Shown here: positions 1 through 7,542 of the stretch, in pieces
How positions within the stretch are numbered: the first letter of the stretch is position 1
Layout: every line of letters starts with the position of its first letter
Source of the DNA: Actinocatenispora comari
GTDB taxonomy: Bacteria > Actinomycetota > Actinomycetes > Mycobacteriales > Micromonosporaceae
Length of the DNA stretch: 34,957 nt
Assembly: GCF_017312725.1 (NCBI RefSeq)
Contig: NZ_BOPO01000009.1
Coordinates: 18,814 to 53,770, forward strand
Direction of reading: 5' to 3'
Made by a program: the position numbers and the translations under genes
Notes under the pieces: model-generated
Database searches by the model: none
Told to the model about the DNA's origin: nothing
Seen by the model: the letters and a program-made list of their open reading frames with translations, nothing else

Positions 1-54
1 GTCGGCATGGCCGACCGGGCCAGTGGCGTCGGCATGGCCGACCGGGCGGCGGGC
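1..54. repeat. Two tandem 27-bp units in the methyltransferase C-terminus
   Basis: Units 1-27 and 28-54 share their first 20 bases (gtcggcatggccgaccgggc) exactly and then diverge. The period is a multiple of three, so the array adds whole residues to the methyltransferase tail. The array may continue to the left of the window. Confidence 0.8.
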
Positions 55-786
55 GAGCAGGTGCAGCTGGGTGGCGATCTCCCGGTACGGCGGCTGCCCG
101 GCCACCGCGAGCTCGAACGCGGCGAGCGCCTCGGTGGCGCCCGGTTCGGCGTCCAGCAGCGCGCCCGGCACCAGGTCGGCGACCACCCGGACGCCGTGCA
201 CGCGTTCCACCACCAGGCCGGCGGTGGACAGCAGCGCCGTCGCCGAGGTGGTGTCGAACCTGCGCTGCAGGGTGTCCCGTACGCCGGTGCTGCCGTCCGG
301 GTCGCGCAGCAGCGCGGCGGCCGCGGCGAGGTGACCGCCGACCGCGCGGGACAGCACCGCGGCGGCCCGGTTCGCGACCAGCACGCTGACCGCGCCGCCC
401 GGCCGCAGCGCGCCGGCGAGGGCGGCGGCGACCCACTCGGGCGCGTCCACCACCTCCAGCAGGCTGTGGCACAGCACCAGGTCGACGCTGCCGGCCGGCA
501 CCAGCGACGGCAGGTCGCCGGCGTCGCCCTGCAACCCGGTGATCCGGTCCGCGACGCCGGCGTCGGCGGCCCGGCGGCTCAGCGCGGCGAGCGCGTCGGG
601 GCTCGCATCCACGACCGTGACGTGGTGGCCGGCCACCGCGAGCGGCACCGCGAACCCGCCGGTACCGCCGCCGACGTCGACCACGGACAGCAGCTCGCCG
701 TCCCGGGCGGCCAACTCCGCACGCAGCACCTGCCACACCACCGCGGTGCGTGGCGTCGACTGCACCAGGCTGCGTTCCACGGTCAC
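1..786 (-). CDS. Class I SAM-dependent methyltransferase (3' end outside window)
   Basis: The reading frame is open from a GTG at 786 down to base 1, so the C-terminus is missing. The protein begins VTVERSLVQSTPR and carries the Rossmann SAM-binding glycine motif DVGGGTGG at about residues 42-49. Acidic VVDAS follows after beta-2, and a motif IV-like DLVLCHSLLEVVD comes later. This is a small-molecule or unassigned methyltransferase of the UbiE/MenG-like class; the substrate is unknown. A GGGAGGG ribosome site lies just upstream. A second GTG at 780 has better spacing and could be the true start. The visible C-terminal end contains a duplicated nine-residue unit (GHADATGPV) encoded by a 27-bp direct repeat. 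From general knowledge of actinomycete genomes, such a methyltransferase often sits close to the SAV_6107-type HEPN gene that here lies 13 kb away; that link is inference. Confidence 0.85.
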   Translation of the reverse strand, partial: MTVERSLVQSTPRTAVVWQVLRAELAARDGELLSVVDVGGGTGGFAVPLAVAGHHVTVVDASPDALAALSRRAADAGVADRITGLQGDAGDLPSLVPAGSVDLVLCHSLLEVVDAPEWVAAALAGALRPGGAVSVLVANRAAAVLSRAVGGHLAAAAALLRDPDGSTGVRDTLQRRFDTTSATALLSTAGLVVERVHGVRVVADLVPGALLDAEPGATEALAAFELAVAGQPPYREIATQLHLLARRPVGHADATGPVGHAD

Positions 787-1127
787 TGGCCCTCCCGATC
801 GTCCTCAGAGACTGTTGCGGAATCCCATGATCGGCCGCGCCCCGACCGGCTCGATCGAAGGCCCCCACAGTCTCTCCGGCGGCCGCCGCGCAGGTCCGTG
901 GCGCGCGACGTCGGCCCCGTGCTCGTCGAGCCTACCGGTGCGGCGGCCCGGCCCCGGACCGACACGGCCGGCCCGCCGACCGCCCGGAGCGGGGAGCGTA
1001 CGGACCGGACGAACGGCGGCAACGTGACACGAGACGATGGTCATCGATACGTTGTTCGCATTCGATGCGCACCGGCGGGTCCTGTCGTGCGGGCCTCGGC
1101 GTGGCGACTGGAGTCTCGGAGGACGCG
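787..1127. promoter_or_regulatory. Divergent intergenic region, candidate operator 1042-1067
   Basis: This 341-base gap separates the methyltransferase (minus) from the GH89 gene (plus), so both promoters should lie here. I see no credible gene in it; the short ORFs are Arg/Pro-rich shadows. The only clear structure is an inverted repeat, catcga (1042-1047) and tcgatg (1062-1067), separated by 14 bases and lying about 60 bases before the GH89 start. Its position suits a repressor or activator of the glycosidase gene, but the factor is unknown. Confidence 0.35.
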
Positions 1128-3386
1128 ATGGTGCGACGCAGGAGCGTGCTCGCCGCGGCGGCCGGCGCCGGCGTGGCCGCCGGGCTGGCCGCGACCCCGG
1201 CGGCGGCGGACGCGGCACCGTCGTTCGCGGCGGCCGACGCCGCGCTGCGCCGGCTGCTCGGCGACCGGTACGCCGACCAGATCGACCTGCGCCGGCTCGC
1301 CGGTGGTACCGACCCGCACCGGCTCGCCGGTGGTACCGACCAGCACCGGCTCGCCGGTGGTGTCGACCGGTACCGGGTGGACGGCGTCGACGGGCGCCTG
1401 GTGGTCGCGGCGACCAGCGGGGCGACCGCGCTCGCCGGGGTGCAGCGCTACCTGGGCACGCTGGCCGCGGGGGTCTGGTGGACCGCCGACAACCTGGCGC
1501 TGCCGCGCCGGCTGCCGGCTCCGGTGGGTGCGATCGAGGCGACCGCGGCGGTGCCGCACCGGTTCGCCGGCAACGACACGTACGAGGGCTACACCGATCC
1601 GGACGCCGGGTTCCCGGCCTGGCGGCGCGACCTGGACGTGCTCGCCGCGCACGGCTTCAACGAGGTACTGGTCGGGCTCGGCACCGACGCGGTCTACCTG
1701 GAGACGCTGCAGGCGTTCGGCTACTCCGCGGCCGAGCTGCTGGACTGGATCCCCGGCCCGGCGCACCAGCCGTGGTGGCTGCTGCAGAACATGTCCGGCT
1801 TCGGCGGACCGATGTCGGAGGGGCTGGTGCGGCGGCGCGCGGCGCTCGCCGGCCAGGTGCTCGACCACGTCCGGTCGCTCGGCATGACCCCGGTGCTGCC
1901 CGGCTACTTCGGCACGGTGCCGCCGGACTTCGCCGCCCGCAACCCGGCCGCCCGGGTGGTACCGCAGGGACGGTGGTGCGGCTTCGACCGGCCCGGCTGG
2001 CTGGACCCGCGCGGCGAGGTCTTCGCCGACGTCGCGGCGGTGTTCTACGCCAACCAGGCCCGCCGGTTCGGCGCCTCCTCGATGTACAAGATGGATCTGC
2101 TGCACGAGGGCGGCAGCGCCGGCGACGTACCGGTCGGGGCCGCGTCGGCGGCGGTGGAGCGGGCACTGCGGCGGGCGCACCCGGGCGCGACCTGGGTCAT
2201 CCTGGGCTGGCAGCGCAATCCGCTGCCGGCCACCCTCGCGGCGGTCGACCGGTCCAGGATGCTGATCGTGGACGGGCTCGCGGAGCGGTCCGCCGCCGTC
2301 GACCGGGAGACCGACTGGTCGAACACGCCGTACGCGTTCGGCACCATCTACAACTACGGCGGCAAGTCGACGCTGGGCGGCGCCGCGGCGACCTGGGTCG
2401 ACAAGTACCACCGCTGGCAGGCCAAGCCGAACGGCGCGCTGGCCGGCATCGCGCTGATGCCGGAGGCCAACCGCACCTCGGACGCGAACCTCGACCTGTT
2501 CGGCGCGCTCGGCTGGCACACCGGCCGGATCGAGCTGCCGGCGTACTACGCCGACTACGCGCGGCGCCGCTACGGTGCCGCCGACACCCACGCCGCGGCG
2601 GCCTGGGCCGCGCTGCGCGACACCGCGTACGCGATCGGCGGCGACAGCGCCGAACCGCAGGACGGCCTGTTCGGCGCGCAGCCGAGCCTGACCGCCACCT
2701 CCGGCGCGGCCTGGTCGCCGAGCACCGTCCAGTACGACCCGGCCGCGTTCGACGCGGCCCTGCCGGCGCTGCTGCGGGTCGCGCCGCGGCTGCGCACCGG
2801 GGCGGCGTACCGGGCGGACCTGGTCGACGTGGCCCGGCAGACCATCGACAACCACGGGCGGGCGCTGCTCCCGCAGCTGCACCAGGCGTACACCGACGCC
2901 GACCTGGTGGTGTTCGACCAGCTCGCCGCGGCCTGGCTGGCGCTGCTGGACCTGCTCGGCGACCTGGTGTCGACCCGGCCGGAGCTGCTGCTCGGGCCGC
3001 GGCTGGCGAGCGCCCGGGCCGCCGGCGGCGACCAGGCCGAGGCGGACCGGCTGGAGTTCGACCAGCGCAGCCTGCTCACCGTGTGGGGTGACCGGACCGC
3101 GTCGGTGGACGGCGGACTGCGCGACTACGCCAACCGGGAGTGGGACGGGCTGGTGCGCGACGTGTACCGGCCGCGTTGGGCGCGCTACCTGGCCGCGGTA
3201 CGCACCGCGATCGTCACCGACACCCCGATCGCGGAGCACGACTGGTTCGCCGACGCCGATCGCTGGGCCCGCCGGCACGACCGGTACCGGCAGCGCCCGG
3301 TCGGCGACGAGTACCGGCTGGCGTTGCGCACCCACCAGGCCCTCACCGGGCCCCGGCAGATCCACGTCCAGCTGCGCGCCGGCTGA
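1128..3386 (+). CDS. Exported alpha-N-acetylglucosaminidase, GH89 family (NAGLU-like)
   Basis: Predicted product of 752 aa, close to human NAGLU (743 aa). GH89 enzymes remove terminal alpha-linked N-acetylglucosamine from glycans. The chosen ATG has GGAGGA four bases upstream and places MVRRRSVLAAAAG at the N-terminus, a twin-arginine-like export signal followed by an Ala-rich stretch, so the enzyme is probably secreted. An in-frame ATG at 1065 would add 21 residues in front of this signal and is less likely. By family knowledge the two catalytic glutamates should correspond to E327 (in LLHEGGS) and E446 (in LMPEANR); both are present. The YNYGGKSTLGG segment matches the NFGG-type motif of the family. 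Residues about 56-82 are three copies of a nine-residue repeat, RLAGGTDPH and variants. The gene stands alone. Substrate could be mucin-type or heparan-type glycan, or a bacterial polymer; the sequence does not say which. Confidence 0.9.
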   Translation: MVRRRSVLAAAAGAGVAAGLAATPAAADAAPSFAAADAALRRLLGDRYADQIDLRRLAGGTDPHRLAGGTDQHRLAGGVDRYRVDGVDGRLVVAATSGATALAGVQRYLGTLAAGVWWTADNLALPRRLPAPVGAIEATAAVPHRFAGNDTYEGYTDPDAGFPAWRRDLDVLAAHGFNEVLVGLGTDAVYLETLQAFGYSAAELLDWIPGPAHQPWWLLQNMSGFGGPMSEGLVRRRAALAGQVLDHVRSLGMTPVLPGYFGTVPPDFAARNPAARVVPQGRWCGFDRPGWLDPRGEVFADVAAVFYANQARRFGASSMYKMDLLHEGGSAGDVPVGAASAAVERALRRAHPGATWVILGWQRNPLPATLAAVDRSRMLIVDGLAERSAAVDRETDWSNTPYAFGTIYNYGGKSTLGGAAATWVDKYHRWQAKPNGALAGIALMPEANRTSDANLDLFGALGWHTGRIELPAYYADYARRRYGAADTHAAAAWAALRDTAYAIGGDSAEPQDGLFGAQPSLTATSGAAWSPSTVQYDPAAFDAALPALLRVAPRLRTGAAYRADLVDVARQTIDNHGRALLPQLHQAYTDADLVVFDQLAAAWLALLDLLGDLVSTRPELLLGPRLASARAAGGDQAEADRLEFDQRSLLTVWGDRTASVDGGLRDYANREWDGLVRDVYRPRWARYLAAVRTAIVTDTPIAEHDWFADADRWARRHDRYRQRPVGDEYRLALRTHQALTGPRQIHVQLRAG
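1293..1373. repeat. Three tandem 27-bp units inside the GH89 gene
   Basis: Units 1293-1319, 1320-1346 and 1347-1373 each start cggctcgccggtggt and encode RLAGGTDPH, RLAGGTDQH and RLAGGVDRY. The array lies in the N-terminal region just after the signal peptide and keeps the frame. Confidence 0.92.
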
Positions 3387-3528
3387 CCGGCCCCCGCCGG
3401 CGGGAACGGGCGGCGGCCACGAGCATCGGCGCGCCTGCCGCAGCGCGCCGGCGGGCGCACCGCCCCGGCGAGGCCATCGCGGTCGGCGGTCAGGCGGTGG
3501 CCGGGTCGGCGATGGCCGGGGTCGGCGG

Positions 3529-4599
3529 TCAGGCGGCGGCGGTGGCCGGGGTGGGCAGCAGGGCACGGACGCCGCGTGCGGCGACCCGGCCGGCCCGGTT
3601 CGCGCCGATGGTCGACGCGGACGGCCCGTACCCGACCAGGAACAGCCGCGGCTCGGCCGCCGCCCGGGTGTCCTCGACGCGGATGCCGCCGCCCGGCTCG
3701 CGCAACCGCAGCGGGGCGAGATGGCTCAGCACCGGACGGAAACCGGTGCACCACAGGATCACGTCGGCGGCGAGTTCTCGGTGTCCCTCCACCGGCTCGT
3801 CCCAGGCGATGCCGGTCGGGGTGATCCGGTCGAACATCGGCAGCCGGTGCAGCGCGCCGCGTCGCATCGCGGCCCGGACCTGCTCGTCGGGTACCAGCCC
3901 GGTCACCGAGACGACGCTGCCCGGCGGCAGCCCCGCCCGTACCCGGCGGTCCACCTCGGCGACCGCGGCCCGGCCCAGCTCGTCGCCGAACGGCCCGTCG
4001 CGAAACACCGGCGGGCGGCGGGTCACCCAGGTGGTACTGGTCACCGCGGAGATCTCGGCGAGCAGCTGGGTCGCCGACGCGCCACCGCCGACCACCACCA
4101 CGTGCCGGCCGGCGAACTCGTCGGCGCTGCGGTAGTCGGCGGTGTGCAGCTGCCGGCCGGTGAAGCTCGCCCGGCCCGGATAGGCCGGCCAGTACGGCCG
4201 CTCCCAGGTACCGGTGGCGTTGACCACCGCGCGCGCCGCCCAGCCGCCGGCGGACGTGTCGACCAGCAGCCGCTCGTCGCCGCGGCGCACCGACCGTACG
4301 TCGACCGGCCGGCGCACGGGCAGCTCGAAGCGCCGCTCGTACGCGCCGAAGTAGTCGGCCACCACCCGCGAGGCCGGCACGTCCGGGTCCGCGGCCGGCA
4401 GCGGCATCCCGGGCAGGTCGTGGATGCGGTGGGTGCGGCCGAGCACCAGCGAGTCCCACCGGGACCGCCAGGCGCCGCCCGGCCCGCCGGCGTGGTCGAG
4501 CAGCACGAACCCCACCCCGTCCCGGCGCAGGTGGTAGGCGGTCGACAGGCCGGCCTGACCGGCGCCGATCACCACCGCGTCGATCTCTCGGTAGCTCAC
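3529..4599 (-). CDS. Flavin-containing monooxygenase-like NAD(P)/FAD oxidoreductase
   Basis: Predicted product of 356 aa related to the CzcO/YhiN-type flavoprotein monooxygenases. The FAD-binding motif VIGAGQAG is at residues 11-18. A second dinucleotide fold VVVVGGGASA is at about 167-176, as expected for NADPH. The ATG-type hinge VVNATGTWERP is at about 125-135. The C-terminal GYGPSASTIGANRAGR fits the FAD-contacting end of the family. I chose the GTG at 4599 because the first beta strand starts six residues later; no strong ribosome site is visible there. The gene is transcribed away from the cysteine-less P450 across a 384-base gap, so the two may share control and a pathway. Its substrate, probably a soft nucleophile or a ketone, cannot be told from sequence. 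Confidence 0.85.
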   Translation of the reverse strand: MSYREIDAVVIGAGQAGLSTAYHLRRDGVGFVLLDHAGGPGGAWRSRWDSLVLGRTHRIHDLPGMPLPAADPDVPASRVVADYFGAYERRFELPVRRPVDVRSVRRGDERLLVDTSAGGWAARAVVNATGTWERPYWPAYPGRASFTGRQLHTADYRSADEFAGRHVVVVGGGASATQLLAEISAVTSTTWVTRRPPVFRDGPFGDELGRAAVAEVDRRVRAGLPPGSVVSVTGLVPDEQVRAAMRRGALHRLPMFDRITPTGIAWDEPVEGHRELAADVILWCTGFRPVLSHLAPLRLREPGGGIRVEDTRAAAEPRLFLVGYGPSASTIGANRAGRVAARGVRALLPTPATAAA

Positions 4600-4983
4600 A
4601 CCGGCGGCAACGCGCCGCGGGCCGGCACCCTTCCGTACCGCCGGGTCTGGTCGGCCACAGCCACGCGGCGGGAGCGGCCGGCCAGCCGCCCCACCGAGAC
4701 CCCGGCCGCCGTGGCTCCCGGGCGAGACGGTCGGCACGGCCGGCCGCCGAGATCGGCCGGCCGATGGTGCCAGCCCGCGCGACCGCGGGCAACCGGGTAT
4801 CGCGTTGCGAGCGACACAGTGCGTGACGGATTGACTGTGGCCAGAGATCTCGGTACGAAGAGGACGCGCGTGATGAGGATCATGGGTGGTTGCGGACCGG
4901 ACGGCGCGGGTCCGCGGGACGCCCGGTCGCGCGCAGGGCGGTGCGTGGCGGTCGACCGGCACGCCAAGGGCGAGGGGGTGGCC
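4600..4983. promoter_or_regulatory. Divergent control region between FMO-like gene and P450 homologue
   Basis: No credible gene is seen in these 384 bases. It holds a 14-bp perfect palindrome, atcggccggccgat (4752-4765). It also holds a 7-bp-stem hairpin with loop cgac (4773-4790) and the promoter described separately at 4831-4859. The frame of the P450 homologue stays open through it back to an ATG at 4873, so part of it could encode an N-terminal extension. Confidence 0.4.
4831..4859 (+). promoter_or_regulatory. Predicted sigma-70-type promoter for the P450 homologue
   Basis: The -35 box TTGACT (4831-4836) and the -10 box TACGAA (4854-4859) are separated by exactly 17 bases, one of the best matches to the vegetative consensus in the window. 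Transcription would start near 4866 and give a leader of about 118 bases to the GTG at 4984, or an almost leaderless message for the ATG at 4873. Confidence 0.55.
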
Positions 4984-6288
4984 GTGGCGACGACACGAGC
5001 CCTGCCGGGGCCGAGGGGCAGCGCACTGGCCGGCAACGAACGCGCCTACCAGCACGACCGGATCGGCTTCCTGCAACGTTGCCAGCAGCAGTACGGCGAC
5101 GTGTTCCGGCTCGACGCCGGCACCGTGGTGGTGTGCGACCCGGACCGGGCCCGGCGGATCCTGGCCGACTCCCAGCAGCGGTTCCGGGCCGAGGGGATGC
5201 TGCTGTCCGGCGCCCGACCCGGCGGGCGGGCGCCGCTCGCCGACTGGCCGGCGGCCCGCGATGCCGCGGCCCGGGAGCTGACCACCCCGATGCTCGCCGC
5301 GCACGCCGGCCGGCTGGTCGAGACGTTCCCGCACGCGCTGGCCACGCTCGCCGAGCGCACCCTGCCCGGGGTGTCCGCGCTGCAGCGGCTGTCCGCGATC
5401 GCGGTCGCCGACTTCTGCCTGGGTCGGCCCGGCTGGCCGGACGCCGAGCTGTCCGGCGCGATCGCCGAGTCGGCGCTGGCGCTGGTCGCGGTGCTCGACT
5501 CGGGCCTGCAGCTGCCACGCTGGATACCGGACCCGCGGCGGCGCCGGCTGCGCGCGGCCGACCGGGCGCTGTCCGCGGCGCTGACCCGCGCGGTGACCGA
5601 ACGGCTCGACCAGCCGCCGCCGGAGTCGCCCGGTGACCTGCTCGACCAGGTACGCGCCGAAGACGCCGGCCGCACCGCCACCAGCCGGGCGCTGCTGACC
5701 ACGCTGGCCGGCATGCACGCGGTACCGGGTACCGCGCTGTGCTGGCTGGTCGCCACGCTCGCCGAGCATCCGGAGACCTGCCGGCGGATCCGGTGCGAGG
5801 CAGCCGACGGGCTGGCCGAGGTGGCCGAGACCGCCCAGCCGGACCGCCTGGCCTACACCGCGGCGACGGTGCGGGAGGTGCTGCGGCTCTACCCGCCGAC
5901 CTGGTTGGTGTCGCGGCAGGTGGCCGAGCCGGTGGAGGTGGCCGGCTGGCGGCTGGAGCCGGGCGAGCAGGTGCTGATCAGCCCGTACCTGATGCACCGC
6001 GACCCGCGCCGCTGGGACGAACCCGACCGGTTCTGCCCGGAGCGGTTCCTCGCGCTCGGCGCGCACGGCCACGCGTACCTGCCGTTCGGCGCCGGGCCGG
6101 GCAGCCGGCTGAGCGCCCGGCTGGGCATGCTGCAGCTGACCCTGCTCACCGCGCTGATCGCCCGCGACTACACCCCCGCGGTACGGCCGCTGCCGGTGGC
6201 GCCGCGGTTCGCCACCCTGCTGATCCCCACCGAGCTGCGGTTCCGCCTGCTCCCACCGGAACCCGAAGAGTCCACAGTGGACAACTAG
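4984..6288 (+). CDS. Cytochrome P450 homologue lacking the haem-ligand cysteine
   Basis: Predicted product of 434 aa with a full-length P450 fold. The K-helix ExxR is intact (E298-R301 in REVLRLYPP), as is PERF (352-355). The haem loop, which should read FxxGxRxCxG, reads FGAGPGSRLSARLG from F368: the conserved Arg is Gly373, the axial Cys is Arg375 and the following Gly is Ser377. The I-helix also deviates: AGMHAVPGTA (242-251) replaces the usual AGxET/DT oxygen-activation motif. There is no frameshift or stop, and the surrounding sequence is well conserved. By knowledge of the superfamily it should not bind haem-thiolate normally. Cysteine-less P450-like proteins such as EryCII and DnrQ act as helpers of glycosyltransferases, but no such partner is adjacent here. 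Start: GTG 4984 with AGGGGG five bases upstream; the in-frame ATG 4873 is the alternative. The stop overlaps the convergent HxlR gene by four bases. Confidence 0.85.
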   Translation: MATTRALPGPRGSALAGNERAYQHDRIGFLQRCQQQYGDVFRLDAGTVVVCDPDRARRILADSQQRFRAEGMLLSGARPGGRAPLADWPAARDAAARELTTPMLAAHAGRLVETFPHALATLAERTLPGVSALQRLSAIAVADFCLGRPGWPDAELSGAIAESALALVAVLDSGLQLPRWIPDPRRRRLRAADRALSAALTRAVTERLDQPPPESPGDLLDQVRAEDAGRTATSRALLTTLAGMHAVPGTALCWLVATLAEHPETCRRIRCEAADGLAEVAETAQPDRLAYTAATVREVLRLYPPTWLVSRQVAEPVEVAGWRLEPGEQVLISPYLMHRDPRRWDEPDRFCPERFLALGAHGHAYLPFGAGPGSRLSARLGMLQLTLLTALIARDYTPAVRPLPVAPRFATLLIPTELRFRLLPPEPEESTVDN

Positions 6289-6638
6289 GTTCGGGACGTC
6301 GCGGCCAGCTCCTCCTGGTGCTCGGCCGCCCACCCGGCGAGCTGCGCCAGCGGGCCGTCGGCGAACGACGTTCCCAGCGCGGTGAGCTCGTAGCGGGCCG
6401 CGTCCCGGCGCGAGCCGTTCGGCATCCGCGCCACCAGGCCGCGCGCGGTCAGGCGGCGCAGGGATTCGGTCAGCGCCTTGTCGCTGACCCCGGCGATGCG
6501 CTCCAGCAGCACGCTGCGCCGGGTCGGTCCCCGCCGCAGCGCGGACAGGACCACCGGGTCCCACGTGTGGTCGATGAGCTCGACCGCGGCTCGTACCTGG
6601 CAGTCCGAGACGAAGGTCTCGCAGCCGTCCTGGTTCAC
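6285..6638 (-). CDS. HxlR-family winged-helix transcriptional regulator
   Basis: Predicted product of 117 aa, the normal size for HxlR/MarR-like regulators that bind DNA as dimers. The core LIDHTWDPVVLSALRRGPTRRSVLLERIAGVSDKALTESLRRLTARGLV is the typical family helix-turn-helix plus wing, given here by its landmarks (HTWDPVVL, SDKALTESLRRL, RGLVAR). Two cysteines precede it (C6 and C13); in some HxlR proteins an N-terminal cysteine senses electrophiles or disulfide stress, so redox sensing is possible but unproven. It is divergent from the NADP-binding reductase at 6729 and faces a perfect palindrome that is likely its own operator. The GTG start at 6638 lies six bases after a TAGGCT -10 box, so the message may be leaderless. 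Confidence 0.88.
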   Translation of the reverse strand: MNQDGCETFVSDCQVRAAVELIDHTWDPVVLSALRRGPTRRSVLLERIAGVSDKALTESLRRLTARGLVARMPNGSRRDAARYELTALGTSFADGPLAQLAGWAAEHQEELAATSRT

Positions 6639-6644
6639 CGTTCC

Positions 6645-6650
6645 AGCCTA
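6645..6650 (-). promoter_or_regulatory. -10 box of the HxlR gene, leaderless geometry
   Basis: On the minus strand TAGGCT is followed by six bases (ggaacg) and then the GTG start of the HxlR gene. The -35 region falls inside the palindrome at 6654-6683. Confidence 0.4.
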
Positions 6651-6653
6651 CGA

Positions 6654-6683
6654 CCGCGTTCCTACCGATCGGTAGGAACGCGG
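6654..6683. promoter_or_regulatory. Perfect 30-bp palindrome, probable HxlR operator
   Basis: The half-site ccgcgttcctaccga (6654-6668) is followed directly by its exact reverse complement (6669-6683). It lies in the 90-base gap between the HxlR regulator and the divergent reductase gene. It covers the -35 region of TAGGCT (minus, 6645-6650) and of TAGCGT (plus, 6688-6693). Binding of a dimer here would control both genes. Other palindromes of this length and perfection were not seen in the window. Confidence 0.75.
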
Positions 6684-6728
6684 CTCCTAGCGTTTCCGTC
6701 GACACCGCACGAGACGAAGGAGACCGAC

Positions 6729-7391
6729 GTGCAGATCGGAATGTTGGGGACCGGGAACCTGGCTGTCGCACTGGGCCGGGCGTGGTCGACCGCCGGGCAC
6801 CCGATCGTGGTCACCGGCCGGGACCCGGGCCGGGCCGCGGCCGCCGCGAAACAGATCGGGACGACCGCGACCTCGGCCCTCCCGGGACGGTTCGCCGCAC
6901 GGATCGATGTCGCCGTCGTGGCGATCGCCTGGGACGGGCTGGAGCAGGCGCTGCGGCTCGTCGGCGGTCCCGAGGGAACGCTGGCGGGCAAGACGGTCGT
7001 CGACTGCACCAATCCGGTGGACTACGCGACCGGCCGCCTGCTTCCGGAGACCGGTTCGGCCGCCGAACTCGTCGCCCGGGTCGCGGCCGGCGCCCACGTG
7101 GTGAAGGCGTTGCACCTGTTCGCCGGGGCGTCGTGGCCGTTCACCGGCGAGGCCGACGCGTCCCCGATCGTCGCGATCTGCGGTGACGGCGCCGACCCGC
7201 TCGACCGGGTCACCTCGCTGGTCGCGGACCTGGGCGCGCGGTCCGCGGTGCTCGGCGGGCTCGCCGCCGCCAGGCAGGTCGAGGAAGCCGCCGGCTTCGT
7301 GACGCGGCTCGTCGCCGCCGGCCCCAACCCGCGCTGGGCGGTTCCGGACGTGGACCCGACCCTGCTCCGCGCGGCGGCCGCCGACCGGTGA
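6729..7391 (+). CDS. NADP-binding reductase of the F420-dependent/NADPH-dehydrogenase (FNO-like) fold
   Basis: Predicted product of 220 aa. The N-terminus MQIGMLGTGNLAVALGRAW is the GxGxxA dinucleotide motif of the NADP oxidoreductase coenzyme F420-dependent family, and VVTGRDPGRA follows at the NADP 2'-phosphate position. VVAIAWDGLEQAL and KTVVDCTNPVDY are also typical of this family. Members either reduce F420 with NADPH or are uncharacterised oxidoreductases; the sequence alone does not separate these. GTG 6729 has AAGGAG six bases upstream, a strong site. It is divergent from the HxlR regulator and shares the 30-bp palindrome, which suggests it is the regulated target and may serve in redox or electrophile stress. 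Confidence 0.85.
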   Translation: MQIGMLGTGNLAVALGRAWSTAGHPIVVTGRDPGRAAAAAKQIGTTATSALPGRFAARIDVAVVAIAWDGLEQALRLVGGPEGTLAGKTVVDCTNPVDYATGRLLPETGSAAELVARVAAGAHVVKALHLFAGASWPFTGEADASPIVAICGDGADPLDRVTSLVADLGARSAVLGGLAAARQVEEAAGFVTRLVAAGPNPRWAVPDVDPTLLRAAAADR

Positions 7392-7542
7392 CCCTGTCAC
7401 CGGTATCAGTGCCGGTGGCGGTGGAAGGGTGAGTGGCGGCGCCGATGCTGGTGGCAGCGTCGATGCGGGTGCTGGTACCGGTGGCCGCACCGGTGGCGGC
7501 GGCCCGGCACCGGCCGGTCGCCCTGGCACCGGGGCGGTGGCG

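Noticed and set aside
1041-3566. 841-codon open frame on the minus strand opposite the GH89 gene
   Set aside because: It is a shadow of the GH89 coding sequence, low-complexity and without recognisable motifs.
6085-6120. Sequencing or frameshift error as the cause of the missing P450 cysteine
   Set aside because: The frame is intact on both sides and the Arg codon (cgg) differs from a Cys codon by two bases, with two other consensus residues changed nearby. A single error does not explain it.
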